A DNA stretch of 60,639 bases, from NCBI RefSeq assembly GCF_009711345.1, contig NZ_SMMA01000060.1, positions 118,614-179,252 of the forward strand, in the 5' to 3' direction. A program made the position numbers and the translations under genes. Below are positions 16,242 to 26,148 of the stretch, piece after piece; positions within the stretch are counted from its first letter, which is position 1, and every line of letters begins with the position of its first letter. The notes under the pieces are model-generated. The model ran no database searches. It was given only the letters and a program-made list of their open reading frames with translations, and was not told where the DNA came from. The stretch comes from Pseudovibrio flavus. GTDB taxonomy: Bacteria; Pseudomonadota; Alphaproteobacteria; Rhizobiales; Stappiaceae.

Positions 16242-18371
16242 TTAGTGAGCCAGAACAGCCAGCAGCAGCAGAGCTACAATGTTGGTGATCTTGATCATTG
16301 GGTTAACAGCAGGACCTGCGGTGTCTTTGTATGGATCACCTACGGTATCACCGGTAACAGCAGCTTTGTGAGCGTCGGAACCTTTACCGCCGAAGTTACC
16401 ATCTTCGATGTACTTCTTCGCGTTGTCCCAAGCGCCACCACCTGCAGTCATGGACAGAGCCACGAACAGACCAGTGATGATTACACCCAGAAGCATTGCA
16501 CCCAGTGCAGCAAATGCGTTTGCTTTGCCAGCGATCCAGAAGATCACGTAGTAGCAGACGATTGGAGACAGAACTGGAAGCATGGAAGGTACGATCATTT
16601 CGCGGATCGCAGCCTTAGTCAGCATGTCTACTGCGCGGCCATAATCTGGACGCTCAGTACCCTGCATGATGCCCGGCTTTTCCTTGAACTGACGGCGAAC
16701 TTCTTCAACAACTGCACCAGCTGCACGGCCAACCGCAGTCATTGCGATACCGCCGAACAGGAATGGAAGCAGACCACCGAAGAACAGACCAACAACCACG
16801 TATGGGTTAGACAGGGAGAAGTCGAGACCGCCCTCTGCTACACCTGCGAAGTAAGGGAACTGTTCAGGGTTGGAAGCGAAGAACTTCAAGTCTTCGGTGT
16901 AAGCTGCGAACAGGACCAGAGCGCCGAGACCAGCAGAACCGATCGCGTAACCTTTGGTCACAGCTTTGGTGGTGTTACCAACAGCGTCCAGCGCATCGGT
17001 GGTGTCGCGAACTTCAGAAGGAAGCTCACACATTTCCGCAATACCGCCAGCGTTATCGGTTACAGGACCGAATGCGTCGAGCGCAACAACCATACCTGCA
17101 AGAGCCAGCATGGTGGTAACCGCAATAGCGATACCGAACAGGCCTGCAAGGTTAAAGGTTACGATGATGCCAGCAATGATGATCAGAGCTGGAACAGCAG
17201 TCGCTTCCATGGAGATCGCAAGACCCTGAATAACGTTGGTGCCGTGACCGGTTTCAGAAGCTGCCGCGATAGAGCGAACAGGACGGAAGCCAGTGCCGGT
17301 GTAGTATTCAGTGATCCAGATGATGAGACCGGTTACAACAAGACCGGAAACGCCGCACAGGAACAGGTCCATAGCGGTGAAGGTCATGCCGTTAGAGATG
17401 GTCAGCTGTGCGTCCATGCCGCCGAATACCCAGCTAGTAACAGGGTAAAGAACGATCAGGGAGATAACAGCAGTCGCGATGAAGCCCTTATAAAGAGCGC
17501 CCATGATGGAGTTGGACTGGCCAAGACGTACGAAGAACGCACCAGCGATAGATGCTACGGAGCACAGGCCGCAGATCACCATTGGGTAAACCATCGCAGC
17601 CTGCAACTCAGCAGTACCTGCAAAGTAGATCGCGCTCAGAACCATGGTTGCTACGAGGGTAACAGCATAGGTTTCGAACAAGTCAGCAGCCATACCAGCA
17701 CAGTCACCAACGTTGTCGCCAACGTTATCTGCGATGGTAGCAGGGTTGCGTGGATCATCTTCAGGAATACCAGCTTCCACCTTACCTACAAGGTCGCCGC
17801 CTACGTCAGCACCTTTGGTGAAGATACCGCCGCCGAGACGGGCGAAGATGGAAATCAGGGATGCACCAAAACCGAGAGCAACCAGCGCGTCGATTACAAC
17901 GCGGGAAGTTGCATCAAAGCCCATAACTTCGGTGAGGACGAAGTAATAGACAGCAACGCCAAGCAGAGCCAAACCAGCAACGAACATGCCGGTAACGGTA
18001 CCGGAACGGAACGCGATGCTGAGACCCGCAGCCAAGCTCTGGCTAGCAGCCTGAGTTGTACGAACGTTAGCGCGTACAGAAACAAGCATGCCGATAAAGC
18101 CAGCAAGTGCAGACAAAATCGCACCTACAGCAAAGCCGATAGCTACGGTCATAGAAAGCAGGTAAGCAACGATAGCGAAGATCACAACGCCAACGATAGC
18201 AATAGTGGTGTACTGACGGGTGAGGTATGCGGTTGCACCCTCCTGAATAGCGCCAGCGATTTCCTGCATTCTTTCGCTGCCCTTATCGGCAGACATAACA
18301 TTAAAAGTCGCCCAGATGGCGTAGGCAACAGCCAGCACGCCACAGGCGATGGTAACCAAAATCTCGGTCAT
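16242..18371 (-). CDS. hppA: K+-independent H+-translocating membrane pyrophosphatase
   Basis: A 709-residue integral membrane pump with about 16 helices that couples pyrophosphate hydrolysis to ion transport. The pyrophosphate-binding motifs are present: '[19 protein letters not shown]' (core '[12 protein letters not shown]') and '[19 protein letters not shown]'. In the cation-selectivity segment the sequence reads '[10 protein letters not shown]', with Lys where K+-dependent enzymes have Ala and Thr three residues later. This predicts a K+-independent, proton-pumping enzyme. The ATG at 18371 (GGAGG 4 bases upstream) is preferred over an extension to 18407. It is a single-gene unit. A minus-strand TTGACG (18487-18482) upstream is a possible -35 element. 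Confidence 0.96.
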   Translation of the reverse strand: MTEILVTIACGVLAVAYAIWATFNVMSADKGSERMQEIAGAIQEGATAYLTRQYTTIAIVGVVIFAIVAYLLSMTVAIGFAVGAILSALAGFIGMLVSVRANVRTTQAASQSLAAGLSIAFRSGTVTGMFVAGLALLGVAVYYFVLTEVMGFDATSRVVIDALVALGFGASLISIFARLGGGIFTKGADVGGDLVGKVEAGIPEDDPRNPATIADNVGDNVGDCAGMAADLFETYAVTLVATMVLSAIYFAGTAELQAAMVYPMVICGLCSVASIAGAFFVRLGQSNSIMGALYKGFIATAVISLIVLYPVTSWVFGGMDAQLTISNGMTFTAMDLFLCGVSGLVVTGLIIWITEYYTGTGFRPVRSIAAASETGHGTNVIQGLAISMEATAVPALIIIAGIIVTFNLAGLFGIAIAVTTMLALAGMVVALDAFGPVTDNAGGIAEMCELPSEVRDTTDALDAVGNTTKAVTKGYAIGSAGLGALVLFAAYTEDLKFFASNPEQFPYFAGVAEGGLDFSLSNPYVVVGLFFGGLLPFLFGGIAMTAVGRAAGAVVEEVRRQFKEKPGIMQGTERPDYGRAVDMLTKAAIREMIVPSMLPVLSPIVCYYVIFWIAGKANAFAALGAMLLGVIITGLFVALSMTAGGGAWDNAKKYIEDGNFGGKGSDAHKAAVTGDTVGDPYKDTAGPAVNPMIKITNIVALLLLAVLAH

Positions 18372-18552
18372 ACATCCTCCCCAAGAGTAAATCCCCGAAA
18401 CACTCACCCTTTTATTAGCTATACTTTACGGCATGCTAATACCCATGAGTTATCAGGGAACGGTATATGGTCGTAACCATCCGTCAAGATAGAATTGGGG
18501 AACAGTCCCACCGATCACTTATGTATTGATACGGGCAGTCACTGATTTTTTA

Positions 18553-19773
18553 TTAGAGATTACTCTCATATTTAGTCGTAAGTATAAGCCACAACAAAAG
18601 AATAAAGCTTAGACCGACGAAGGGGAAAATCACGACCGCTACGGCATCCCACCCGAAAAAATGCAAAAGGCTCCCTGAGGAAAACGAGGCTATCGCCACT
18701 GTTCCAAATACAAGTGAGTCGTTTATTGCTTGAACTATAGTTCGTTCTTCTGGCTGATAGACGTCTGTAAGCAGCGTAGTTGCTCCGACGAAAGAAAAAT
18801 TCCAACCCAGACCAAGTAGAATGAGCACAGCCCAGAAAATCCATAGCTCAGTTCCTACGAGAGCCAGTGCGCCGCACAGCCCAAGAATTACAAATCCGGC
18901 AGCAATTACCCGTTCCCTACCATATTTAATGAGTAAATTGCCTGTGAAGAAACTCGGTGCGAACATGGCAAGCACGTGCCATTGGATACCTAGAGCCGCA
19001 TCTGAGTGGCTCAAACCGCACCCGACCATAGCCAAAGGAGCCGACGTCATGACCAGATTCATGAGCGCATAGCTGATCATGGCGCAACCGACCGCTACGA
19101 CAAATTTCGGCTGACGCAAAATCTGACCCAGAGGACGACGACGTTCTTTACTTTGCTTTACTTGCCGCTTTGGCATGTCCAAAAACGACACAACACAGAA
19201 GGTCAGCAGACAAATGACTGCCTGCGCGAGGTAAGTTCCCGCAAACAGGAAGGGTTCAAACCAGTCCTTGGTGAAAATTACCGTTTGCGGGCCGATGATA
19301 GCGGCGAAAATGCCGCCAGTCAGAACCCATGAAATCGCCTTGGGACGGAACGCATCACTCGCCGTATCGGCTGCAGCAAAACGAAACTGCTGAACGAAGG
19401 CAACCATCACCCCGCTGCCGAACGTGGACAGGCACAAAAGCGGAAAGCTACCCATGAAAGCTGCGTAACTGGCGAGCAGGCCAAAACACGCGCCGCACAA
19501 CATGGCACCGCAGAACCCGAAGCGGCGCCCAAACCGGCCCATAATCAGGCCGGCGGGCATAGCTCCTAAAGCAGTGCCAAGAACGTAGGCTGTGATCGGC
19601 AAAGTTGCCAAGGCCTTATCTTCATCAAGAAGGGAGACAGACAAAATAGCCGTCGTTGAAAAGATGATTGTTCCGATAGAGCCACCCAACGACTGGGCTA
19701 TCGCCAAAAGCAATGCGTTACGCCGCGCACGGCGATCGTCAGCGACTGGAACATTTTCAGAAATTACGGCCAT
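18553..19773 (-). CDS. Major facilitator superfamily transporter
   Basis: A 406-residue MFS protein with 12 predicted helices. The motif-A-like loop 'GLIMGRFGRRFGFCGAML' joins helices 2 and 3, and a related 'LLIKYGRERVIAAGF' sits in the second half. A cytoplasmic Lys/Arg-rich loop ('KRQVKQSKERRRP') separates the halves. It lies between thiL and hppA and is not clearly part of either unit. The substrate and direction cannot be deduced; its general look is closest to the proton-coupled exporter-type MFS_1 group. Confidence 0.87.
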   Translation of the reverse strand: MAVISENVPVADDRRARRNALLLAIAQSLGGSIGTIIFSTTAILSVSLLDEDKALATLPITAYVLGTALGAMPAGLIMGRFGRRFGFCGAMLCGACFGLLASYAAFMGSFPLLCLSTFGSGVMVAFVQQFRFAAADTASDAFRPKAISWVLTGGIFAAIIGPQTVIFTKDWFEPFLFAGTYLAQAVICLLTFCVVSFLDMPKRQVKQSKERRRPLGQILRQPKFVVAVGCAMISYALMNLVMTSAPLAMVGCGLSHSDAALGIQWHVLAMFAPSFFTGNLLIKYGRERVIAAGFVILGLCGALALVGTELWIFWAVLILLGLGWNFSFVGATTLLTDVYQPEERTIVQAINDSLVFGTVAIASFSSGSLLHFFGWDAVAVVIFPFVGLSFILLLWLILTTKYESNL

Positions 19774-19863
19774 TTCACTCCCCTAAACCTTGGGAGGAAA
19801 CTAGCCGAAACAAGCAGCTTGCGACACTTGCGAAATTCTTAATTATTGAATTATTTCAATTAT

Positions 19864-20862
19864 TTAAAAGTGCTGAAAGCCTTCATCACCACGAAGCAAA
19901 AAGGGTTCACCATCCTTAAACAGAATAACTTCCGTAGCGCCCGCTTGAGTTTCCCTCTCAAAAAGCTCGCCAATCTTGGCAAAAGGGACGCTCGCTTCCC
20001 TCAAAGACCCCTCGAAGCCACTACAGTTTTCCGACAAAACTGCACACAGAATTTCATAGTCATCACCGCCTGTGATGACGGTTCGCAGGACATCATCCCT
20101 TCCCTCAACCGCTACGCGGGCACCTTCACTAAGCGGGAGCTTGTCTAAATCTACTTGCGCACGAACGCCGGAGTTGCGGCACATGTGCCCCAAATCCGCA
20201 ACAAGGCCGTCTGAAATGTCCATGGAGGCGCATGCAAACTGAAGAACAGCAGGAGCAGCAGCCACACGCGGCTGCGGCAAGAGATAACGATCAAGCAAGT
20301 GCTCACTCTGCTCCGCACTCAGCCCCCAATCGCTTTCCTTTTCACGATCAAGTCGAAGCTGCAGACCCAGAGCTGAATCGCCGATCGTTCCCGTCACATA
20401 AATTTGCGCGCCAGCCTGCGCGGTATGCCTGCGCACCAGTTGCCCTTTTGGAGCGCTTCCAAGAGCTGTCACAGAAAGCACAATTCGCTCCGGAGAGCGG
20501 ATGGTATCACCGCCAAGTAGGGAAATACCAAAGACATCCTGATCGATTGCCAGTCCTTGCGAAAAGGCTGCGATCCAATTCTCGTCTATTGTCTTGGGAA
20601 AGCCGACGCCAAGCAGGTAACCAAGGGGTGTAGCCCCTTTTGCGGCAATGTCGGAAAGATTAACTCGGAGAGCTTTGCGGGCGACGGCCTGCGGATCATC
20701 CTCTTTGAAGAAGTGGATGTCGGCGGCAAGCATATCCTTGTTCAGAACAAGCTCATGCCCTTCAGGGATTTCCAGTGTGGCAACATCGTCAAGCAGACCA
20801 GCCGCACCGGAAGAGGTCGCAAGGGGCGCAAAGTACCGTTTGATTAAACCGAACTCGTCCAT
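19864..20862 (-). CDS. thiL: Thiamine-monophosphate kinase
   Basis: A 332-residue AIR-synthase-fold kinase that phosphorylates thiamine monophosphate to thiamine diphosphate. The N-terminal 'DEFGLIKRYFAPL', 'LLDDVATLEIPEG', 'LLGGDTIRSP' and 'TGTIGDSALGL' are typical, and 'SMDISDGLVADLGHM' carries Mg-binding aspartates. It starts 18 bases after the nusB stop with GGGGG upstream, completing the nrdR-rib-nusB-thiL string usual in Alphaproteobacteria. No thiamine (TPP) riboswitch was seen upstream. Confidence 0.96.
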   Translation of the reverse strand: MDEFGLIKRYFAPLATSSGAAGLLDDVATLEIPEGHELVLNKDMLAADIHFFKEDDPQAVARKALRVNLSDIAAKGATPLGYLLGVGFPKTIDENWIAAFSQGLAIDQDVFGISLLGGDTIRSPERIVLSVTALGSAPKGQLVRRHTAQAGAQIYVTGTIGDSALGLQLRLDREKESDWGLSAEQSEHLLDRYLLPQPRVAAAPAVLQFACASMDISDGLVADLGHMCRNSGVRAQVDLDKLPLSEGARVAVEGRDDVLRTVITGGDDYEILCAVLSENCSGFEGSLREASVPFAKIGELFERETQAGATEVILFKDGEPFLLRGDEGFQHF

Positions 20863-20880
20863 GCGCCCCCGCTTTAAATT

Positions 20881-21378
20881 TTAGTTTTCGAACTCGCTTG
20901 CGCGCAGCTCCCGTGCAAGACGGTTCATAATGCCGTTTACAAGACGGGTTTCGTCTTTTTCGTAAAAGGCTTTCGCAATTTCGATGTACTCGTTGATAAT
21001 TACACGAGCTGGAACATCTTTTTTGCGCATCAGTTCAGCTGCACCCACACGCAAGATAGCACGAACGGTGCTATCGATGCGGCGCAGAGGCCAGTCTTCG
21101 GAAAGCGCAGCATGGATACGGGGATCAATCTGTCGCTGTTCTTCAAACACAGCCATTACAAGATCTGCAAACCAAGCAGGATCAGCGTCGCGATAAACTT
21201 CGCCGTCCAGTTCCTGACCTAGTCTGAAGAGTTTGAATTCGCCGATGACATCTTCCAATTCGGTACCGGCAAGCTCCATCTGGTAGAGAGCCTGTACCGC
21301 AGCCAGACGCGCAAGGCCCCGCTTGTTAGCAGGGCGCACTTCTGCTTCCTTCTTTTTGCTTGTTTCTTCGCTTGTCAT
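20881..21378 (-). CDS. nusB: Transcription antitermination factor NusB
   Basis: A 165-residue all-helical RNA-binding protein that, with S10/NusE, acts in rRNA antitermination. The '[16 protein letters not shown]' start, '[18 protein letters not shown]' and '[17 protein letters not shown]' are family hallmarks. The frame extends to 21414, but that would overlap ribH by 28 bases. The ATG at 21378, 8 bases after the ribH stop with AAGG just upstream, is preferred. Confidence 0.95.
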   Translation of the reverse strand: MTSEETSKKKEAEVRPANKRGLARLAAVQALYQMELAGTELEDVIGEFKLFRLGQELDGEVYRDADPAWFADLVMAVFEEQRQIDPRIHAALSEDWPLRRIDSTVRAILRVGAAELMRKKDVPARVIINEYIEIAKAFYEKDETRLVNGIMNRLARELRASEFEN

Positions 21379-21385
21379 CTCGACC

Positions 21386-21856
21386 TTAAACTCCGAAGTG
21401 ATCTCGCACTTCAATCATTCTCAGACATGCTTCAGCCGCTGCGCCGCCTTTGTTTTTCTTATCTACGCTGGCGCGCGCCCAAGCCTGGGCTTCGTCTTCA
21501 ACAGTCTGAATACCATTGCCTATGGCCACCGCTGCATCAATTGCCAATTCCATGATGGCACGAGCAGACTCATTTGCCACGATATCGTAATGGGTGGTTT
21601 CGCCGCGAATGACGACACCCAAAAGCACGAACCCGTCAAAATCGGCATCGCCGTTTTCCATCGCAGCAAGCGCCATGGAAAGTGCACTAGGGATTTCCAG
21701 AACACCTGGAACCTCCAGACGCGAAACCTTCGCGCCCGCATCCGTCAGCACAGCATTGGCACCTTCAAAAAGAGCGTCAGATAGCTCTTCATAAAAGCGT
21801 GCCTCAATGACGAGGATATGTGGAATGGCGGCCATGGCACTGTCTCTTTCATTCAT
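21386..21856 (-). CDS. ribH: 6,7-dimethyl-8-ribityllumazine synthase
   Basis: A 156-residue enzyme making lumazine from the ribityl-aminouracil intermediate and dihydroxybutanone phosphate, the penultimate riboflavin step. Substrate-binding segments are '[12 protein letters not shown]' and '[17 protein letters not shown]', the latter with the catalytic His. The start could also be the ATG at 21835 (MAAIPHIL), which has a weak GAGA upstream and fits the homologous N-termini slightly better. It lies between ribE and nusB. Confidence 0.95.
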   Translation of the reverse strand: MNERDSAMAAIPHILVIEARFYEELSDALFEGANAVLTDAGAKVSRLEVPGVLEIPSALSMALAAMENGDADFDGFVLLGVVIRGETTHYDIVANESARAIMELAIDAAVAIGNGIQTVEDEAQAWARASVDKKNKGGAAAEACLRMIEVRDHFGV

Positions 21857-21931
21857 TGAATTTGTGGCTCAGGAACCACGGACAGCCGCATTTGTCCAGC
21901 CTAAATCCGCAGTGTCCAAACAACAACGTAC

Positions 21932-22537
21932 TTACTGTGAAAATTCGGCAAGGCGCGCTACATAGCGGGACATCATGTCAACTTCAAGGTTTACATCATC
22001 TCCAGCTTGGCGATCCGACCAAGTTGTTACAGATAGTGTATGCGGAATCAGGAAAACGGAGAAGGTGTTCCCTTCAGCTTCGTTAACTGTCAAAGACGTT
22101 CCGTCAAGCGCCACAGACCCCTTTTTAGGGATGAAACGGGCAAACTCTGGCGCACACTCAAATTTCAAATAGACGCTGTCTGGATGTTCGGTGCGCTCAA
22201 TAATCTGCGCTTTGCCATCAACATGACCCAGAACCAGATGGCCACCCAGTTCATCACCCATCGCCAAGGAGCGCTCCAGGTTGATCCGGTCGCCCTCTTT
22301 CCAATTGGAAACAGTGGTGAGTTTGAGCGTCTCGGCAGCCGATTCAACTTCGAACCAGTTCTGCTCGCCATCGCGGCCTTTGGCAGTCACAGTATGGCAT
22401 ACGCCGCCACATGCGATAGACGCGCCAATCTCGATACCATCGGCATCATAAGAACAAGCGATACGCGAACGCTGACCTGCCGCAATTGGCTGAACAGAAA
22501 CAAGACGACCTACGTCGCTCACAATACCGGTAAACAC
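21932..22537 (-). CDS. ribE: Riboflavin synthase alpha subunit
   Basis: A 201-residue enzyme that dismutates two lumazines to riboflavin. It has two tandem lumazine-binding beta-barrels; the first starts at the diagnostic '(M)FTGIVSDVG' and the second contains 'RSLAMGDELGGHLVLGHVDG' (core 'DELGGHLVLGHVDG'). The start is the GTG at 22537, 5 bases after the ribD stop with GGAG 10 bases upstream. The longer frame to 22666 runs into ribD and was rejected. No FMN riboswitch was recognised upstream. Confidence 0.95.
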   Translation of the reverse strand: MFTGIVSDVGRLVSVQPIAAGQRSRIACSYDADGIEIGASIACGGVCHTVTAKGRDGEQNWFEVESAAETLKLTTVSNWKEGDRINLERSLAMGDELGGHLVLGHVDGKAQIIERTEHPDSVYLKFECAPEFARFIPKKGSVALDGTSLTVNEAEGNTFSVFLIPHTLSVTTWSDRQAGDDVNLEVDMMSRYVARLAEFSQ

Positions 22538-22541
22538 GCGT

Positions 22542-23663
22542 TTACTTCTCCTTTTTGCGGTAGCGCCACAACCAGTCCTCACCCACATGCCGCAGCAGTT
22601 GGCGGGTATATGCGCCACCGTAATCCAAGCGTTCAATACCATCGGTATTAAACGGCAAAATTCCATCCGGCCCTACGACCGTCTTACTTCTGAAAATCAG
22701 CGCTTCGTCAATCAGCCCATCGCGGAGCAAACTTGCAGCGATTGTCGACCCACCTTCAACCATGACAGTGGAGATACCGCGCAAATAAAGCGAGGACAAC
22801 GCAGTTTCAAGGCAAACACGATCCCTGCGGGATTGGTCGCCAATGATAACCGTCACACCTTCCCGCTCCAGCGCACTTACCCGCTCATCATCGGCCCCTT
22901 CCTGCACAAGCACCCATACAGGCACGTCACGACAGGTTTTGACGAGCTTCGACGTCAGCGGCAATCGCGCTTGGGTATCCAGAACGATGCGAACCGGAGA
23001 CCGGCCTTCCATGCCAGGCAAACGACATGTCAGCTCTGGATCATCCTCAAGCACCGTTCCGATACCAACAAGAATGCCATCAACCTCGGAGCGCAGTCCG
23101 TGAACCAACTTTTTGGAAAGCGTGCCGGAAATAGCAACCTGTCCGGCATCCTTGCGGCCGATAAATCCATCGGCTGAAACAGCCATCTTGAGTTGAACAA
23201 ACGGGCGGTGCTTTTCAACACGGGTTATGTGCCCAATAACCGCCTCCCGGCAGGCATCAGCCAGAACGCCATAGTCGACAACGACACCCTCGTCTTCAAG
23301 AATCTGCTTTCCCTTGCCAGCAACATCAGGATTTGGGTCAAGCGCTCCGAAAACAACGCGCACCACACCAGCTGCTGCCAGTGCACGAGCACATGGTCCA
23401 GTCCGGCCGTAGTGAGCGCAAGGCTCCAATGTAACGTAGGCTGTTGCGCCACGGGCCAGCTCACCGGCCTCTCGCAGCGCAACCACTTCAGCATGAGATC
23501 CACCTGGAGGATTTGTTGCCCCCTGCCCGACGACGTAAGGCCCGAACCCATCGTCGCGAACCAGAAGAGCACCCACTGGAGGATTTGGCCATGTGCGCCC
23601 GCGTGCGCGGCGACTATAAGCAATCGCCGCTGCCATAAAACGCTCGTCGTACGACCTATCCAT
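22542..23663 (-). CDS. ribD: Bifunctional pyrimidine deaminase/reductase RibD
   Basis: About 373 residues. The N-terminal cytidine-deaminase-like domain has Zn ligands in 'HAEVVAL' and 'PCAHYGRTGPC'; the C-terminal dihydrofolate-reductase-like domain begins near 'PFVQLKMAVSADGFIG' and contains 'MVEGGSTIAASLL'. It performs two successive riboflavin steps. The ATG at 23663 is used; a GTG at 23675 with GGTGG upstream is possible and would add four residues. It is followed at once by ribE. The ribBA gene that normally completes the pathway is not in the window. Confidence 0.95.
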   Translation of the reverse strand: MDRSYDERFMAAAIAYSRRARGRTWPNPPVGALLVRDDGFGPYVVGQGATNPPGGSHAEVVALREAGELARGATAYVTLEPCAHYGRTGPCARALAAAGVVRVVFGALDPNPDVAGKGKQILEDEGVVVDYGVLADACREAVIGHITRVEKHRPFVQLKMAVSADGFIGRKDAGQVAISGTLSKKLVHGLRSEVDGILVGIGTVLEDDPELTCRLPGMEGRSPVRIVLDTQARLPLTSKLVKTCRDVPVWVLVQEGADDERVSALEREGVTVIIGDQSRRDRVCLETALSSLYLRGISTVMVEGGSTIAASLLRDGLIDEALIFRSKTVVGPDGILPFNTDGIERLDYGGAYTRQLLRHVGEDWLWRYRKKEK

Positions 23664-23718
23664 CAAAGTCTGCACAGAACCACCAGTAATACGCCCCTTT
23701 GGTCGCCGGTAGTTGAGC

Positions 23719-24204
23719 CTACCGATCGCTTGGGGCTAGAAGAGGATCATCGTCTTCATCGCTCAGCTCGTCAAGCAGAGCTTCAAAGTCTTTGGCCTCA
23801 CGGAAGTTCTTGTAAACAGAGGCGAAGCGGACATACGCAACGTCATCCAGAGCACGCAGGCCTTCCATGACCAAGTGGCCGATATCTTCGGCAATAATCT
23901 CGCTTTCGCCGGAACTTTCCAGCTGACGCACAAGCCCGCTGACCATGCGCTCAAGGCGCTCAGGCTCAACAGGACGCTTGCGCGTTGCAATCAGGACAGA
24001 ACGCATCAGCTTTTCGCGGTCAAATGGAACGCGACGGCCATTGCGTTTGATAACAGTCAGTTCGCGCAGCTGAACGCGTTCGAACGTAGTAAAACGCCCG
24101 CCGCAGGTCTGGCAAACGCGTCGGCGTCTGATTGCTGTATTGTCTTCGGTCGGACGGGAGTCCTTGACCTGTGTATCGTCACCACCGCAGTACGGACACC
24201 GCAT
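23719..24204 (-). CDS. nrdR: Transcriptional repressor NrdR
   Basis: A 161-residue repressor of ribonucleotide reductase genes. The N-terminal zinc ribbon (CPYCGG ... CQTCGGRF) is followed by an ATP-cone domain starting at '[17 protein letters not shown]' that senses ATP/dATP. The true start is 'MRCPYCGG' at 24204 with GAGG 9 bases upstream; the frame extends to 24222 but this is not used in the family. The glyA-nrdR-ribD order is widespread in Proteobacteria. Confidence 0.97.
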   Translation of the reverse strand: MRCPYCGGDDTQVKDSRPTEDNTAIRRRRVCQTCGGRFTTFERVQLRELTVIKRNGRRVPFDREKLMRSVLIATRKRPVEPERLERMVSGLVRQLESSGESEIIAEDIGHLVMEGLRALDDVAYVRFASVYKNFREAKDFEALLDELSDEDDDPLLAPSDR

Positions 24205-24325
24205 TAAGGTGCGCCTCCTCAAAGCATTTCACCAAAAAGCCCAAGAGCTTCTTGGATAAGCATATGCGCAAAAAACATAAAATCCAGAGCGTTGGCAGGC
24301 TCTAGATCAAACCATCAACGCTCCG

Positions 24326-24356
24326 GAAAAAGATTGGGGCAGCAACCTGCCCCAAT
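24326..24356 (-). terminator. Rho-independent terminator of glyA
   Basis: On the minus strand ATTGGGGCAG (24356-24347) pairs with CTGCCCCAAT (24342-24333) around a 4-base loop, then CTTTTT. It separates glyA from nrdR, which therefore needs its own promoter in 24205-24325 or relies on read-through. Confidence 0.9.
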
Positions 24357-24362
24357 GCACTA

Positions 24363-25673
24363 TTACTTGTAGATCGGGAAACGGCTCGTCAGTTTGAGCA
24401 CTTTTTCCTTCACAGCAGCTTCTACCGCTGCATTACCTTCTTCAGAATTCGCAGAGCGAAGGCCTTCCAGAACCTCGGTGATCAGGAGACCAATTTCGCG
24501 GAACTCTTCACGACCGAAGCCGCGGGTTGTACCAGCAGGTGTACCCAGACGGATACCGGAGGTGATGGTTGGTTTCTGTGGGTCAAGCGGCACACCGTTT
24601 TTGTTGCAGGTGATGTTCGCACGGCCCAGAGCTTTTTCAGCAGCCTTACCGGTCAGGTTCATCGGACGCAGGTCAACGAGCATCAGGTGGGTGTCAGTAC
24701 CACCAGATACGATGTCCAGACCGCCGTCTTTCAGGGTTTCAGCAAGCACCTGAGCGTTTTCTACAACGTCGTTTGCGTACTGCTTGAACTCTGGACGAAG
24801 CGCTTCATGGAATGCAACTGCCTTAGCTGCAATCACGTGCATCAGAGGACCACCCTGAAGACCAGGGAAGATCGCGGAATTGATCTTCTTGGCAATATCA
24901 GCGTCGTTGGTCAAAACCAGACCACCGCGAGGACCACGAAGGGTCTTGTGGGTGGTGGAGGTTGCGATATGCGCATGCGGGAATGGGCTTGGGTGCTTAC
25001 CACCTGCGACCAGACCAGCAAAGTGAGCCATATCAACCCAAAGGAATGCGCCAACTTCGTCTGCGATCTTACGGAATGCAGCAAAGTCGATTTCGCGGGA
25101 GTATGCAGAACCACCAGCGATAATGATCGCAGGCTTGTGCTCACGAGCAAGGTTTGCAACCTGATCCATGTCGATCAAGCCAGTCGAAGTGTCCAGACCG
25201 TACTGGATTGCGTTGAACCATTTACCGGAAAGGTTAGGACGCGCACCGTGGGTCAGGTGACCACCTGCATCAAGGCTCATGCCGAGCAGAGTGTCGCCTG
25301 GCTTGGAAAGAGCCATAAGAACGGACTGGTTAGCCTGCGAACCGGAGTTAGCCTGCACGTTTGCAAACTCACAGCCGAACAGAGCTTTTGCGCGCTCGAT
25401 TGCAAGCTGCTCAGCCACATCCACGTACTGACAGCCACCATAATACCTACGCCCGGGATAACCCTCGGCGTACTTGTTGGTCATGATGGAGCCCTGTGCT
25501 TCCAAGACTGCTTGGGAGACAATGTTTTCGGACGCGATCAGCTCGATCTCGTTCTGCTGACGAGAGAGCTCATTATCGATCGCCTGTTTCAACTCGGGAT
25601 CAACTTCCCCAAGCGAACCAGAAAAGAAGTTCGGGTAAAGCGGGGTAGTCACCGGAGCATCCGTCAGGGACAT
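24363..25673 (-). CDS. glyA: Serine hydroxymethyltransferase
   Basis: A 436-residue PLP enzyme interconverting serine and glycine with tetrahydrofolate, the main source of one-carbon units. Landmarks are '[11 protein letters not shown]', '[14 protein letters not shown]', the PLP lysine in '[13 protein letters not shown]' and '[16 protein letters not shown]'. The ATG at 25673 with AGAGG 7 bases upstream is preferred over an extension to 25700. A GC-rich, hairpin-prone leader of about 180 bases lies upstream. Confidence 0.97.
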   Translation of the reverse strand: MSLTDAPVTTPLYPNFFSGSLGEVDPELKQAIDNELSRQQNEIELIASENIVSQAVLEAQGSIMTNKYAEGYPGRRYYGGCQYVDVAEQLAIERAKALFGCEFANVQANSGSQANQSVLMALSKPGDTLLGMSLDAGGHLTHGARPNLSGKWFNAIQYGLDTSTGLIDMDQVANLAREHKPAIIIAGGSAYSREIDFAAFRKIADEVGAFLWVDMAHFAGLVAGGKHPSPFPHAHIATSTTHKTLRGPRGGLVLTNDADIAKKINSAIFPGLQGGPLMHVIAAKAVAFHEALRPEFKQYANDVVENAQVLAETLKDGGLDIVSGGTDTHLMLVDLRPMNLTGKAAEKALGRANITCNKNGVPLDPQKPTITSGIRLGTPAGTTRGFGREEFREIGLLITEVLEGLRSANSEEGNAAVEAAVKEKVLKLTSRFPIYK

Positions 25674-25715
25674 GGTGTGGCCTCTTTTGTTGAGAAACAA
25701 TTATCATCTAGAAGC

Positions 25716-25733
25716 ACCCGGAAACGCCCGGGT
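25716..25733 (-). promoter_or_regulatory. Hairpin in the glyA 5' leader
   Basis: ACCCGG (25716-25721) pairs perfectly with CCGGGT (25728-25733) around six bases, about 45-60 bases upstream of the glyA start. Another CCCGGGC block sits at about 25757-25763 and could compete for pairing. No known riboswitch class was recognised. Control of glyA by an RNA element is possible but not shown. Confidence 0.35.
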
Positions 25734-25854
25734 ACTACCGGAACTGTTAAAAGTAGCCCGGGCCTTCGCCTCTACCACATGCAGCGGCGCGAACCAAGAG
25801 GCCATACTCTACTTTGTCGCTACTGCGGCCGCCCTTTGCCCGAGTTTCAAAAGG

Positions 25855-26055
25855 CTAGACTTCGCCTTGTAACTGTAAAATGCGTCGCTCTAATTTGCGC
25901 CGTGCAAGCATCTTCAAATGAGTACGTGGCGCAGATGCAGGTCCGATCACAATAACTTCCACGTTTCGGACGGGGCAAACGGCAGAAACTTTCACGTGGC
26001 TTCCCACCACATGAAACTCAAAGAGCACTTCTTGAAGAATAGTTTGGCCTGACAT
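25855..26055 (-). CDS. Small conserved alphaproteobacterial protein (DUF6898-like)
   Basis: A 66-residue protein with a beta-rich front ('VLFEFHVVGSHVKVSAVCP', then 'VEVIVIGPASAP') and a basic helical tail ('LKMLARRKLERRIL'). This pattern of residues resembles the short DUF6898 family of Hyphomicrobiales. The ATG has GGGAAGG 7 bases upstream, which supports real translation. It lies between glyA and the L,D-transpeptidase, with a terminator separating it from the latter. The function is unknown. Confidence 0.68.
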   Translation of the reverse strand: MSGQTILQEVLFEFHVVGSHVKVSAVCPVRNVEVIVIGPASAPRTHLKMLARRKLERRILQLQGEV

Positions 26056-26092
26056 GAACTTACCTTCCCGCCAGAAACGTCAGTGTTCCATC

Positions 26093-26120
26093 AAAAAATA
26101 AGGGAGCGCAAAAGCGCCCC
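26093..26120 (-). terminator. Terminator downstream of the L,D-transpeptidase gene
   Basis: On the minus strand GGG-GCGC pairs with GCGC-CCC around TTTT (26119-26102), followed by TTATTTTTT. Confidence 0.8.
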
Positions 26121-26148
26121 CCAAAATATCTAGCTTCATCGAACCCGA

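Noticed and set aside
16245-18476. A 743-codon open frame on the plus strand opposite hppA
   Set aside because: It is antisense to an unambiguous H+-pyrophosphatase gene, its translation is rich in His, Cys, Thr and Asn with no membrane or domain pattern, and it has no ribosome-binding site.
19864-22560. TPP or FMN riboswitches upstream of thiL or the rib genes
   Set aside because: The genes are spaced too tightly, and no conserved TPP or FMN core sequences were seen in the short gaps.
24687-25955. A 422-codon plus-strand frame opposite glyA
   Set aside because: It is antisense to a highly conserved serine hydroxymethyltransferase gene; the open frame is a by-product of codon bias.
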